From NCBI GenBank assembly GCA_023150475.1, contig JAKLKU010000014.1:96955-160954 (forward strand): 64,000 nt of DNA. Direction: 5' to 3'. Shown here in pieces: positions 10,857 through 19,340 of this stretch. This DNA comes from Planctomycetota bacterium (GTDB taxonomy: Bacteria > Planctomycetota > UBA1135 > GCA-002686595). Position 1 is the first letter of the stretch; the number at the start of each line of letters is the position of its first letter. The position numbers and the translations under genes were made by a program. Under the pieces are notes generated by a model. The model made no database searches. It saw only the letters and a program-made list of their open reading frames with translations, and was not told the DNA's origin.

Positions 10857-12638
10857 ATGGTTTCGGATCTGATCTTCGGCATGGCCGGCTCGGGCGGCGA
10901 CGGCGTCGTCAGCGCCGGGGAGTCGTTGCTCGCCGCCGTGTCGTCGCACGGGTACCTCGGGATGATGACGAAGAGCTTCGGCCCGCAGATCCGCGGCGGC
11001 GAGTCGAGCGCGCGCGTGCGCGTCGCGACGAAGCCGGTGCACAACCCGGGCGGCGTGCTCGACGTCGCGGTCGCGCTCAACTGGGAGGACTTCCAGAAGT
11101 TCGGCACCGAGCTGCCGCTCGCGCGCAAGACCGTGCTGATCCACGAAGCGAAGTGCGGTCCGCCGCCGCCAGAGCTCGTCGATCCCGCGGATTCCGTTCA
11201 CGCGCCGGCGGAGATCGTCCCCAAGGAAATCGTGGCGGTGCCGATCGCCGAGCTGACGAAAGCCTCCGCGGGCACGGAGAAAGCGAAGACGAGCGTCGTG
11301 CTCGGCCTCTTGTGCGGTTGGTTCGGCGTGCCCGAAGCGGGCGTGAAGCGAGGCCTCGCGAAGAAGTTCGGCAAGAAGGGCGAAGGGCTGCTCGAGTCGA
11401 ACGAGCGCGCGCTCGCGGCGGGCATCGAGTTCGCGCGCACGCATCCGCTCGAGAGCCCGCGCCGGCTCGACGAACCGCCCCAGCGTTCGCCGAAGCTCCT
11501 GTGCGACGGCAACGATCTGTGTGCGAGCGCCGCGTTGTTCGCCGGCTGCGAGTTCTTCGGCGGTTACCCGATCACGCCGTCGACCGAAGTGATGCAGACG
11601 CTCTCGCGCGAGATCTGGAAGTACGGCGGCGCCGTGTTGCAGGCGGAGGACGAGATCGCGGGCATCGGCGCGGCGCTCGGCGCGTCGTTCGCCGGCAAGA
11701 AGTCGATGACGGCGACGTCCGGGCCCGGCATGGCGCTCAAGACCGAGATCCTGGGGCTCGCGACGATCGCCGAGCTGCCGCTCGTGATCCTCGACGTGCA
11801 GCGCGGCGGCCCCGCGACCGGCATCCCGACGAAGAGCGAACAAGCGGACCTGTTCCAGGCCGTGTTCTCAGCGCACGGCGACGTCCTGCGGCCCGTGCTC
11901 GCGCCGGTGTCGGTCGCCGACACGTTCGCGGTCACGGTCGAAGCGTTCAACCTCGCCGAGCGTTACCAGACGCCGGTGATCGTGCTCTCCGACCAAGAGC
12001 TCGCGCAGCGCAAGGAGATCGTCGAGCCGATCGAGCTCTCGCGCTTCACGCTCGAGACGCGCGTGCGGCCGAACGCTCAGGAACTCGTGAACTACCAGCG
12101 CTTCCGGCTGACCGAGAACGGCGTCAGCCCGATCAGTCATCCCGGCCAACCGGGCGGCAGTTACCTCGGCGCGGGCATCGAGCACAACCAGAAGGGTGAC
12201 CCGACCGCGAGCGGCGAAGTGCACGCGCAGATGACCAAGAAGCGCTTCGCGAAGTTCGCGCCGCTCGAGGCGCGCCGCGACCTCTTCGAAGTCTTCGGTC
12301 CGAGCGACGCGCCGTTCGCGCTGATCAGTTGGGGCTCGAGCGCCGGCGTCGCGCGCGAAGCGTGCGAGCTCGCGAACGCGAAGGGCCTGCGGACCAAGCT
12401 GCTCGTGCCGCGGCTGCTCTGGCCGATCGCCGCGCCGATCTACCGCGAGTTCCTGGCGTCGGTCGAAGCGGGCCTCGTCGTCGAGCTCTCCTACCAAGGC
12501 CAGTTGCTGAAGCTCCTGCGCATGGAGCTCGACCTGCCGAAGGGCCTCGTCTCCTTCTCTCGGAGCGGCGCGAACCCGTTCCGTCCGGACCAAGTGCTCG
12601 CGGCGCTCGAAGCGCGCGCGACGGCGGGGGTGCGCTAG
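10857..12638 (+). CDS. korA: 2-oxoacid:acceptor oxidoreductase, fused gamma-alpha subunit
   Basis: These 593 residues contain the gamma domain (1-190: FGMAGSGGDGVVSAGESLL, GPQIRGGESSARVRV) fused to the alpha pyrimidine-binding domain (from about 215: GGYPITPSTEVM, ATSGPGMALKTE, RGGPATGIPTKSEQADL). This is the KorA form of 2-oxoglutarate/2-oxoacid:ferredoxin oxidoreductases. The partner beta subunit KorB starts two bases after the stop. The reaction converts a 2-oxoacid (most likely 2-oxoglutarate) and CoA to an acyl-CoA and CO2 and reduces ferredoxin, replacing the dehydrogenase step of the TCA cycle. The precise 2-oxoacid cannot be fixed from sequence. A GAGG ribosome-binding site lies seven bases before ATG 10857. 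Confidence 0.95.
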   Translation: MVSDLIFGMAGSGGDGVVSAGESLLAAVSSHGYLGMMTKSFGPQIRGGESSARVRVATKPVHNPGGVLDVAVALNWEDFQKFGTELPLARKTVLIHEAKCGPPPPELVDPADSVHAPAEIVPKEIVAVPIAELTKASAGTEKAKTSVVLGLLCGWFGVPEAGVKRGLAKKFGKKGEGLLESNERALAAGIEFARTHPLESPRRLDEPPQRSPKLLCDGNDLCASAALFAGCEFFGGYPITPSTEVMQTLSREIWKYGGAVLQAEDEIAGIGAALGASFAGKKSMTATSGPGMALKTEILGLATIAELPLVILDVQRGGPATGIPTKSEQADLFQAVFSAHGDVLRPVLAPVSVADTFAVTVEAFNLAERYQTPVIVLSDQELAQRKEIVEPIELSRFTLETRVRPNAQELVNYQRFRLTENGVSPISHPGQPGGSYLGAGIEHNQKGDPTASGEVHAQMTKKRFAKFAPLEARRDLFEVFGPSDAPFALISWGSSAGVAREACELANAKGLRTKLLVPRLLWPIAAPIYREFLASVEAGLVVELSYQGQLLKLLRMELDLPKGLVSFSRSGANPFRPDQVLAALEARATAGVR

Positions 12639-12640
12639 CC

Positions 12641-13537
12641 ATGACCACGACTGCGAACACGACCGTGCCCGCGACGAAACGCGACCCGAAGGAGTTCGCG
12701 AGCCCGCTGAAACCGATCTGGTGCCCGGGCTGCGGCGACTACGGAGTGCTGCAGGCTCTTTATCGAGCGCTCGGCTCGATCGGCAGGCCCGCTCACGAAA
12801 TCGCTTTCATCTCCGGCATCGGCTGCTCGAGCCGCATCCCGGGCTACACGACGGCGTACGGCTTCAACAGCGTCCACGGTCGCGCCCTGCCGATCGCGCA
12901 AGGCGTCAAGCTCGCGAACCCCGACCTCCTGGTGATCGTCGCGGGCGGCGACGGCGACGGTTTCTCGATCGGCGGCGGCCACGTCGCCCACGCGATCCGG
13001 CGCAACCTCGACCTGACGTACCTCGTGATGGACAACCAGGTCTACGGGCTGACCAAGGGCCAACTCTCGCCGACGTCGCCGAAGGGGCTCGAGACGGTGA
13101 CTTCGCCGCTCGGCAGCCTCGAGGAGCCGATCAACCCGCTGCTCTACACGCTCGCCTACGGCGCCGGTTTCGTCGCGCAGGGCACGCCGGCGGACATGCC
13201 GGGGCTGACGGCGTTGATCGAAGAAGCCATCCGCTATCCCGGCTTCGCCTTCGTCAACATCCAGTCGCCGTGCGTGACGTTCGGCCAGGAAGAGCAGCAG
13301 ATCCGCGCGCACAAGGCGCACCTGCGGCCGCTCGCGAAGCTCGGCCACGATGCGAGCGACCAGTTGCGCGCGCTCGACGTCGCTCGCTCGTACGGCAAGG
13401 TCCTGCACACCGGCGTGCTCTATCGCCGTCCCGATCCGCCGCCGACCTACGAACGGCTGGTGCGCGAGCGGCAAGCGGCGCTGGCGCCGAAGGCCGTCGA
13501 CCGCCTGCGCCTGCTCGACGTGTTCCTGCAGAAGTGA
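12641..13537 (+). CDS. korB: 2-oxoacid:ferredoxin oxidoreductase beta subunit
   Basis: This 298-residue subunit holds the TPP site and one 4Fe-4S cluster. It shows WCPGCGDYGVL near residue 27, GIGCSSRIPGY, the TPP/Mg motif GGDGDGFSIGGGH and the conserved MDNQVYGLTKGQ, followed by SPTSPKG and the late SPCVTFG. ATG 12641 is two bases after the korA stop and gives the usual N-terminus ahead of PIWCPGCGD. It pairs with KorA and passes electrons to ferredoxin. No separate delta-type ferredoxin gene is found next to it, so a soluble ferredoxin encoded elsewhere or direct use of complex I is needed. Confidence 0.96.
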   Translation: MTTTANTTVPATKRDPKEFASPLKPIWCPGCGDYGVLQALYRALGSIGRPAHEIAFISGIGCSSRIPGYTTAYGFNSVHGRALPIAQGVKLANPDLLVIVAGGDGDGFSIGGGHVAHAIRRNLDLTYLVMDNQVYGLTKGQLSPTSPKGLETVTSPLGSLEEPINPLLYTLAYGAGFVAQGTPADMPGLTALIEEAIRYPGFAFVNIQSPCVTFGQEEQQIRAHKAHLRPLAKLGHDASDQLRALDVARSYGKVLHTGVLYRRPDPPPTYERLVRERQAALAPKAVDRLRLLDVFLQK

Positions 13538-13545
13538 GCTCCACC

Positions 13546-14094
13546 ATGAACGCGCTGCCCGGAACCCCGAACCTCGACTTCAAGAAGCTCGCGTTGGTCG
13601 ACGCGCTCGACCTCGCCGTCACGATCGAGGAAGAAGCGCGCGATCGCTACCTCGAACTCGCGGACGCGCTGACGGTCGCGCATACTCCGGAAGCCGCCGA
13701 ATTCTTCCGCAAGATGGCGCGGATGGAGGAAAAGCACCGAGTCGCATTGTTGGCGCGCCGGCGCGAGACGTTCGGCGACCAGCCGGCGACCGTCGGCCGC
13801 GCGCAGGTCTTCGACATCGAGGCGCCCGAGTACGACACGGTGCGCGCCTTCATGACCGTGCGCCAGGCGCTCGACGTCGCGCTGCAGTCCGAGCGCAAGG
13901 CCCGCGACTTCTTCAAGGCGGCGCTCGCCGAGCTCACCGACCCCGAAGCACGCTTCCTGTTCGCCGAACTCGCCGCCGAGGAGGCCGACCACGAGGCCTA
14001 CGTGCAGGCCGAGATCGCGCGCCAGGCGACCGACCCGTGGGGCGATCCGCCCGCGGACCCCGCGGCGTTCGCCGACGAGCCGGTGTCCCAATGA
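13546..14094 (+). CDS. Rubrerythrin-like diiron protein
   Basis: These 182 residues form a ferritin-like four-helix bundle. The diiron ligand pattern is clear: Glu in TIEEEARDRYLELAD (28-30), EEKH (61-64), Glu116 in QSERKARDFF and EEADHE (145-150). There is no C-terminal rubredoxin CxxC domain, so an external reductant would be required; a Pro/Asp-rich tail follows residue 160. The family reduces hydrogen peroxide or stores iron. Its position between korB and nuoA, eight bases after korB, suggests protection of the oxygen-labile oxidoreductases or cluster supply to them. An ATG overlapping its stop opens a 78-codon frame (14091-14327) that looks spurious. Confidence 0.85.
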   Translation: MNALPGTPNLDFKKLALVDALDLAVTIEEEARDRYLELADALTVAHTPEAAEFFRKMARMEEKHRVALLARRRETFGDQPATVGRAQVFDIEAPEYDTVRAFMTVRQALDVALQSERKARDFFKAALAELTDPEARFLFAELAAEEADHEAYVQAEIARQATDPWGDPPADPAAFADEPVSQ

Positions 14095-14275
14095 GCGCGC
14101 GGTTGCCAGTGGCGGCGCCGGTGCGCTCGAACCGGTTCCGTCGCGATCCAGCGCAGCGCGCCCACCGCGAGGCGGACCACCGCGTCGCGCACCCGCTCGA
14201 GCCCGGACCCGGACTCGCGCAGCCCCCCGTTCGAAGCTCCCGTCACGACGCCGGCTCCGTTTCGGGCCAGGGCTC

Positions 14276-14743
14276 GTGCACAGTTCCTGGCGTTCCACAC
14301 GTGCGCCCCCCGCGTCCCCGCGGGTAGGCTCGCCGCCCGCTCGTTCCGTTCCCAGCCCACCCACGAGGTCTCCTACGTCCACCTTCGTCCAGGACTACCC
14401 GCTGATCGTCTTCCTCGCGATCGCCCTCGCGATGGTCGTCGCGCTGCTCGTCGGCGCGAAGCTCCTCGCCGTGCGCGCGCGCCGGGAGTCACCGCTCAAG
14501 CAGACGACGTACGAGTGCGGAGAATCCCCCGCCGGCATGGCGTGGGTGCGGTTCCATGCCCGCTATTACGTCGTCGCTCTGTTCTTCCTGCTCTTCGACA
14601 TCGAAGCGGCCTTCCTGTTCCCCTGGGGCGGCAACGCCCGGGAGCTCGGAGTCCACGGCCTCGTCGCGATCCTGAGCTTCGTCGCCGTCGTGATGCTCGG
14701 GTGGCTCTGGGCGGTGCGCAAAGGAGCGCTGAAGTGGCAATGA
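14276..14743 (+). CDS. nuoA: NADH-quinone oxidoreductase subunit A
   Basis: NuoA is recognised by three membrane segments, KQTTYECGESP in the first loop and RFHARYYVVALFFLLFDIEAAFLFPW. The start is uncertain. The only canonical upstream start is GTG 14276, which adds 33 Pro/Arg/Ser-rich residues unlike the family. From the in-frame ACG at 14375, six bases after GAGG 14365-14368, the protein would be 122 residues, the normal NuoA length. So translation probably begins near 14375 with a non-canonical or misread start codon. The 181 bp before 14276 hold nothing I can name. It is the first nuo gene and may begin its own transcript. Confidence 0.9.
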   Translation: MHSSWRSTRAPPASPRVGSPPARSVPSPPTRSPTSTFVQDYPLIVFLAIALAMVVALLVGAKLLAVRARRESPLKQTTYECGESPAGMAWVRFHARYYVVALFFLLFDIEAAFLFPWGGNARELGVHGLVAILSFVAVVMLGWLWAVRKGALKWQ

Positions 14744-15930
14744 GCGAGCGCGCGAACCTCGACACCGGCGCGAGTTGGACTCACCCGCTCTACGCGACGC
14801 TCGAGAAGCTGCCCGGCGTCTCGCTCGGGCTCGCTTCGGTCGACGACCTGCTCGCGTGGGGCCTCACGAACTCGCTCTGGGTCTTCCCGATGGCGACGAG
14901 CTGCTGCGGCATCGAGCTGATGGCCGCCGCCGCGAGCCGCATCGACCTCGACCGCATGGGCACGATCGTGCGCGGCACGCCGCGCCAGTGCGACGTCATG
15001 GTGGTCGCCGGCACGATCACCGTGAAGATGGCGCCGCGCGTGCTGAAGCTCTGGGAGCAGATGCCCGAGCCCAAGTGGTGCATCGCGATGGGCTCGTGCG
15101 CGATCTCCGGCGACTTCTACCGCAACCTCTACTCGGTGATCCCGGGCATCGACACGGTGATCCCGGTCGACGTCTACATCCCGGGTTGCCCGCCGAACCC
15201 CGAAGCGTTGATGCACGGACTCTTGCGCTTGCAGGAGAAGGTCCACGCGCGGCGTCGGGGCGAGAAAGTCGACCGCGACCCGAACCCGGACCTGATCCGC
15301 GTCACGCAGCCGGCGATCCCGCGCGTCTGTGAACGCGACCTCGGCCGCAACGACGAGCTCTCGAAGCTCCAAGCCGATCAAGCCGGGCGCGTCACCGAAG
15401 AGCAGATGTGCCCGGCGGTCGACGTGCCGTTCGAGCCTCCGCCGCCCGCGACGCCGGTCTTCGCGCCGGACTTCGAAGGGCTGTTGCGCGAGCTCGGCGT
15501 CGCCGTGGCTGCGGACGGACCGCCGCTCGTCCCCGTCGAACGCCACTTCGAGTTCGCGCGGCGCTTGAAGGAGCTCGGTTATCGCCAGCTCGTCTCGATC
15601 GTCGCGACTCACTGGCTCGCTGGCACCGGCCGTGCGGGCAAGGAAGAAGGCGCGAGCGAGCACCTCGAAGTCGCGTACGTGCTGCGCACGGTCGGTCCGG
15701 GCTCGCGTCTCGCGACGTGGGCGGTGCGTGTGGCACCCGACCAACCGATTCCGTCGCTCGTGCCGCTCTACGCCGGCGCGGATTGGCAAGAGCGCGAGCA
15801 GTTCGACTTGGTCGGCGCGCGCTTCGCCGGCCACCCCGACTTGCGGCGCCTGATGATGGCCGAGAACTATCCGGGCCATCCGTTGCGCCGCGACTTCCCG
15901 ATCGACGCGCACTGCGCGCCGTGGAGATGA
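14740..15930 (+). CDS. nuoB: NuoB-NuoC fusion (NADH-quinone oxidoreductase subunits B and C)
   Basis: One 396-residue chain contains both subunits. Residues 1-180 are NuoB: the N2-cluster cysteines Cys55-Cys56 (MATSCCGIEL), Cys120 (GSCAISGDFY) and Cys150 (IPGCPPNPEAL) are all present. After a linker (about 190-245, Pro-rich near its end) residues 250-396 are NuoC, ending ADWQEREQFDLVGARFAG, HPDLRRLMMAENYPGH, PLRRDFP. ATG 14740 overlaps the nuoA stop by ATGA; GTG 14734 is an alternative with better spacing to GGAG 14723-14726. Fusions of B, C and D occur in some bacteria; here D is separate but overlaps by four bases. Confidence 0.95.
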   Translation: MSERANLDTGASWTHPLYATLEKLPGVSLGLASVDDLLAWGLTNSLWVFPMATSCCGIELMAAAASRIDLDRMGTIVRGTPRQCDVMVVAGTITVKMAPRVLKLWEQMPEPKWCIAMGSCAISGDFYRNLYSVIPGIDTVIPVDVYIPGCPPNPEALMHGLLRLQEKVHARRRGEKVDRDPNPDLIRVTQPAIPRVCERDLGRNDELSKLQADQAGRVTEEQMCPAVDVPFEPPPPATPVFAPDFEGLLRELGVAVAADGPPLVPVERHFEFARRLKELGYRQLVSIVATHWLAGTGRAGKEEGASEHLEVAYVLRTVGPGSRLATWAVRVAPDQPIPSLVPLYAGADWQEREQFDLVGARFAGHPDLRRLMMAENYPGHPLRRDFPIDAHCAPWR

Positions 15931-17117
15931 CGATGCTGCAGACGCTCTCCGTCGAACGCCGCGTCGATCCGCACCTCTCGATCGACAAGTACGACCCGGA
16001 AGCGGAGCTCTTGCTCCTGCACATGGGCCCGCAGCACCCCGCGACGCACGGCGTGTTCCGGATGGACCTCTACCTCGACGGCGAGATCGTCGTCAAAGCG
16101 GTCCCGTACGTCGGTTACCTGCACCGCGCGGTCGAGAAGCTCTGCGAGAAGCTGACCTACTCGCAGATCACGCCGATCGTCGACAAGAACGACTACGTCG
16201 CGCCGATGACGAACGAGCAGGCCGTCAACATGGCCTTCGAGAAGCTGCTCGCCATCGAAGTGCCGCGGCGCGCGCGTTGGATCCGCATGATCTTCGCGGA
16301 GCTCCAGCGCATCGCGTCGCACCTGCTCTGGCTCGGCACGTTCACGATGGACCTCGGCGGCGCGCTCGGCGGCGGCACGACGGTGTTCATGCACTCGTTC
16401 CGTGAGCGCGAGATGATCATGGACCTCTTCGAAGAGGTCTCCGGTTGCCGCTTCCACTACAACACGCACACGATCGGCGGCAATCGCCACGATCTGCCCG
16501 CGGGTTGGGCGGGGCGCGTCAAGGAAGCGCTCGCCGTGATCGAAGCGCGGATCTCCGAGTACGAAGGCATGTCGCTCGAGAACCGCATCTTCGTCAAGCG
16601 CACGAAGGGCGTCGGCGTGATCGAGCCCGGGCTCGCGCTCGAACTCGGCCTCACCGGACCGATGTTGCGCGCGTGCGGCATCGACCATGACTTGCGCCGC
16701 GACGCGCCGTTCCACGCGTACGACGAAGTCGCGCCTCGCGTGATCGTCGCGGAGGGCGGCGATTGCCTCGCGCGAGCACGAGTGCGGCTCGGCGAGCTGA
16801 AGGAAAGCGTGCGCTTCGTGCGCGAGACGATCGACTCGATCCCGGAAGGCTCGATCAACGGCGGCCGGCCGATCAAGCTGCCGAACTCGATCAAGATCCC
16901 GCCGGGCCAGACCTACGTCGGCATCGAGACGCCGCGCGGCGAGCTCGGCACGTACCTGATCGCCGACGGCTCGGCGAACCCGTATCGCCTGAAGATCCGG
17001 CCGCCGAGCCTGCACGCGCTCTCCGCGTTGCCCTACGTGCTGCCCGGCGGCACGGTCAGCGACGCGCTCGCGATCCTGGGCTCGGTCGACCCGATCATGG
17101 GGGAGGCGGACCGATGA
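15927..17117 (+). CDS. nuoD: NADH-quinone oxidoreductase subunit D
   Basis: This 396-residue 49-kDa-type subunit lines the quinone site. It has HMGPQHPATHGVFR near residue 33, YLHRAVEKL, GGNRHDLP, GPMLRACGIDHDLRR and the C-terminal DPIMGEADR. No N- or C-terminal CxxC pair is present, which separates it from the large subunits of group 4 NiFe hydrogenases. The His of THG and the C-terminal Asp-Arg that form the quinone pocket are conserved. ATG 15927 overlaps the fused nuoBC stop by four bases. Confidence 0.97.
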   Translation: MTMLQTLSVERRVDPHLSIDKYDPEAELLLLHMGPQHPATHGVFRMDLYLDGEIVVKAVPYVGYLHRAVEKLCEKLTYSQITPIVDKNDYVAPMTNEQAVNMAFEKLLAIEVPRRARWIRMIFAELQRIASHLLWLGTFTMDLGGALGGGTTVFMHSFREREMIMDLFEEVSGCRFHYNTHTIGGNRHDLPAGWAGRVKEALAVIEARISEYEGMSLENRIFVKRTKGVGVIEPGLALELGLTGPMLRACGIDHDLRRDAPFHAYDEVAPRVIVAEGGDCLARARVRLGELKESVRFVRETIDSIPEGSINGGRPIKLPNSIKIPPGQTYVGIETPRGELGTYLIADGSANPYRLKIRPPSLHALSALPYVLPGGTVSDALAILGSVDPIMGEADR

Positions 17118-18076
17118 ACGTCGTGTTGACCGCCGTGGTGACGTGCGTCGCGATCCTGACCGGGATCCTGACGGCGACTGCGTGGTTGATCTGGTTCGAG
17201 CGCAAGTTCTCCGGCCGCATGCAATCGCGGCTTGGGCCGACGATGGTCGGTCCGTCGGGCCTCGCGCAGCCGGTCGCGGACCTCGTCAAGCTGCTGCAGA
17301 AGGAAGACGTCGTCCCCGAAGCCGCCGATCGCGCGCTCTTCGACCTCGCGCCGAAGCTCGCGGCGCTCTGCGCGCTCGGCGCCGCCGCGGTCGTGCCGTT
17401 CTCGGCGACCGTCGTCGGCGCGAAGATCGACCTCGGCGTGCTCTTCCTGCTCGCGATCGGCGCCGTCACGGTGATGCCGGTCTTCATGGCGGGCTGGGCG
17501 AGCAACAACAAGTTCGCGTTGCTCGGCGGCATGCGCGCGCTCGCGCAGTCGATCTCGTACGAAGTGCCGCTGGTGCTCTCCGCGATGGTGCCGGTGATCC
17601 TCGCGGGCTCGATGGACGTCTCGAAGATCGTCGAAGCGCAGACTCGCGACGGTTGGTACCTGATCGACCCGGTGTGGCTCGGCTTGCCGGCGTTCGGGCT
17701 CTTCCTGCTCGCGATGCTGGCGGAGTCGAACCGCATCCCGTTCGACATCCCGGAAGCCGAGAGCGAGCTCGTCGCCGGCGTCACCACCGAGTACGGCGGG
17801 ATGAAGTTCGCGCTGTTCTACCTCGGCGAGTACGTGCACACGCTGGTCGCTTCGGCGGTCGCGAGCGCGTTGTTCCTCGGCGGTTGGGATGGCCCGTTCG
17901 CGCCCGGATTGCACTGGATGGTCGCGAAGACCGTCGGGCTCTTCGTGTTCGTCTACTGGATGCGTTGGTCGCTCCTGCGCTTCCGTTCGGACCAACTGAT
18001 GCGGATCTGCTGGTACTGGCTCGTGCCGCTCGCCGTCGCGCTGTTGCTCGGCGCCGGCGCCTGGGTGGTGCTGTGA
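17114..18076 (+). CDS. nuoH: NADH-quinone oxidoreductase subunit H
   Basis: NuoH (320 residues, eight membrane helices) connects the quinone site to the membrane arm. Family marks are WFERKFSGRMQSRLGP in the first loop, FALLGGMRALAQSISYE, and the acidic segment AESNRIPFDIPEAESELVAG followed by TEYGGMKFALFYLGEY. These carboxylates form the E-channel believed to couple quinone reduction to ion movement. ATG 17114 overlaps the nuoD stop as ATGA and has a GGGGGAGG-type ribosome-binding site inside the end of nuoD. Confidence 0.97.
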   Translation: MNVVLTAVVTCVAILTGILTATAWLIWFERKFSGRMQSRLGPTMVGPSGLAQPVADLVKLLQKEDVVPEAADRALFDLAPKLAALCALGAAAVVPFSATVVGAKIDLGVLFLLAIGAVTVMPVFMAGWASNNKFALLGGMRALAQSISYEVPLVLSAMVPVILAGSMDVSKIVEAQTRDGWYLIDPVWLGLPAFGLFLLAMLAESNRIPFDIPEAESELVAGVTTEYGGMKFALFYLGEYVHTLVASAVASALFLGGWDGPFAPGLHWMVAKTVGLFVFVYWMRWSLLRFRSDQLMRICWYWLVPLAVALLLGAGAWVVL

Positions 18077-18089
18077 GGAGCGCGCCGCG

Positions 18090-18794
18090 ATGAACTACCT
18101 GACCGACGGGCTGCAAGCGCTCGCGACCAGCCTCAAGAACGCGTTCCGCAAACCCTCGACCGTCGAGTTCCCGAAGGTCGTGCGGCCGCGCGCCGAGCGC
18201 TACCGGACGACCTTCGCGCTGCTCCACGACGAACAAGGCGACCAGCTCTGCATCGGCTGCCTCCAGTGCGAGCGCATCTGTCCGTCCGAGGTCATCGCGA
18301 TCAAGGCGGCGGGCAAGAAGGAGTCGCCGGTCACCGGCAAGAAGCGCGGTTACGCCGACGACTTCGTGCTCGACTTGAACGCGTGCATCTACTGCGAGCT
18401 CTGCGTGCAGGTCTGTCCGGTCGACGCGATCGTGATGACGCGCGAGCCCGAGGTGCCCGGTTGGTCGCGCGAGGACCTCGTGCTGACGATGGAGCGCCTC
18501 TACGCGAACGGGAAGCACAAGCCGCGCGCCTGGGGCGACGGCACCAAGCTGATGGCGATGCAAGAAGCCGGTCGCGCGGCGCCGCCGCCGAAGGCCGCGC
18601 ACCATGCGAAGGCGCCTGCGGCGGACGGCGCGAAGCCCGAAGTGGCGAAGGCCGAGGTCGTCAAGGCGGGCGCTGCCAAGCCCGACGCGGCGAAACCCGA
18701 GACACCGGCTGCCAAGGCGGCCCAATCCGCGGCGGAAGCCACGGGGGCCCAACCGGCGGCGAAAGCCGCCGGGTCGACGGAGGCGCAACCCTAA
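18090..18794 (+). CDS. nuoI: NADH-quinone oxidoreductase subunit I with Ala/Lys/Pro tail
   Basis: NuoI carries clusters N6a and N6b: Cys54, 57, 60, 64 (CIGCLQCERICP) and Cys99, 102, 105, 109 (CIYCELCVQVCP). The amphipathic N-terminus (about 1-30) sits on the membrane arm as usual. Residues 160-234 are an added tail made almost only of Ala, Lys, Pro, Glu and Gln in short imperfect repeats (AKPEVAKAEVVKAGAAKPD). NuoI proteins normally end near residue 160-180, so this is an extension that should be disordered and solvent exposed. Because the N-module subunits are missing here, the tail could contact another electron donor; that is speculation. Confidence 0.95.
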   Translation: MNYLTDGLQALATSLKNAFRKPSTVEFPKVVRPRAERYRTTFALLHDEQGDQLCIGCLQCERICPSEVIAIKAAGKKESPVTGKKRGYADDFVLDLNACIYCELCVQVCPVDAIVMTREPEVPGWSREDLVLTMERLYANGKHKPRAWGDGTKLMAMQEAGRAAPPPKAAHHAKAPAADGAKPEVAKAEVVKAGAAKPDAAKPETPAAKAAQSAAEATGAQPAAKAAGSTEAQP

Positions 18795-19336
18795 TGGCCG
18801 ACGCGCTCTTCTGGCTCTGCGCGGTCGGGCTCGTGGTGAGCTCGATCGCCGTCGTGCGCACGCGCGACCTCGTGCGTGCCGTGCTGTGGCTCGCGCTCGC
18901 GCTCCTTTCGACCGCGGGTCTCTTCGCGTACCTCGACGCTCCGTTCCTCGCCGGCGTGCAAGTGCTGACGTACGTGGGCGGCGTCGCGACGCTGATGATC
19001 TTCGGTCTGATGGTGACGCGGCGGCACACCAAGGCCGCGGCCGAAGCGAACAACGATCAGAACGTGATCGGCGTCGTCGCCGCGCTCGCGGTGTTCGGCG
19101 TGCTCGCGTACGCGATCTTGAACACGAAGTTGCCCGAGAGCTCGGTGCCGCCGCCCGACACGAGCGAACTCGGCCGCTCGCTCGTCCACGAATACCTGCT
19201 CGCGTTCGAAGCCGTGTCGCTGCTCCTGCTCGCCGCGATCGTCGGCGCGGTCGTCATCGCCCGCCGCCGCGACGCCGAAGCGCGCGAAGCGCCCGGCACG
19301 TCGAGCCTGCCGTCGTTCCGCGCAGAAGCGGACTAG
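18794..19336 (+). CDS. nuoJ: NADH-quinone oxidoreductase subunit J
   Basis: NuoJ (180 residues) has five predicted membrane helices and the conserved block GVQVLTYVGGVATLMIFGLM (helix 3, pi-bulge region). ATG 18794 shares its A with the TAA stop of nuoI (TAATG). The loop between helices 4 and 5 (ESSVPPPDTSELGR) is moderately long and the last 25 residues are charged and cytoplasmic. It forms part of the antiporter-like membrane arm next to NuoH and NuoK. Confidence 0.95.
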   Translation: MADALFWLCAVGLVVSSIAVVRTRDLVRAVLWLALALLSTAGLFAYLDAPFLAGVQVLTYVGGVATLMIFGLMVTRRHTKAAAEANNDQNVIGVVAALAVFGVLAYAILNTKLPESSVPPPDTSELGRSLVHEYLLAFEAVSLLLLAAIVGAVVIARRRDAEAREAPGTSSLPSFRAEAD

Positions 19337-19340
19337 TCCC

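Noticed and set aside
14091..14327. 78-codon frame overlapping the rubrerythrin stop (ATGA)
   Set aside because: The composition is Pro/Arg/Ser-rich without conserved features and a ribosome-binding site is missing; more likely nuoA leader.
15927..17117. NuoD as a group 4 NiFe hydrogenase large subunit (with ferredoxin enzymes nearby)
   Set aside because: Neither the N-terminal nor the C-terminal CxxC nickel ligands exist, and the quinone-site marks THG and DPIMGEADR are intact.
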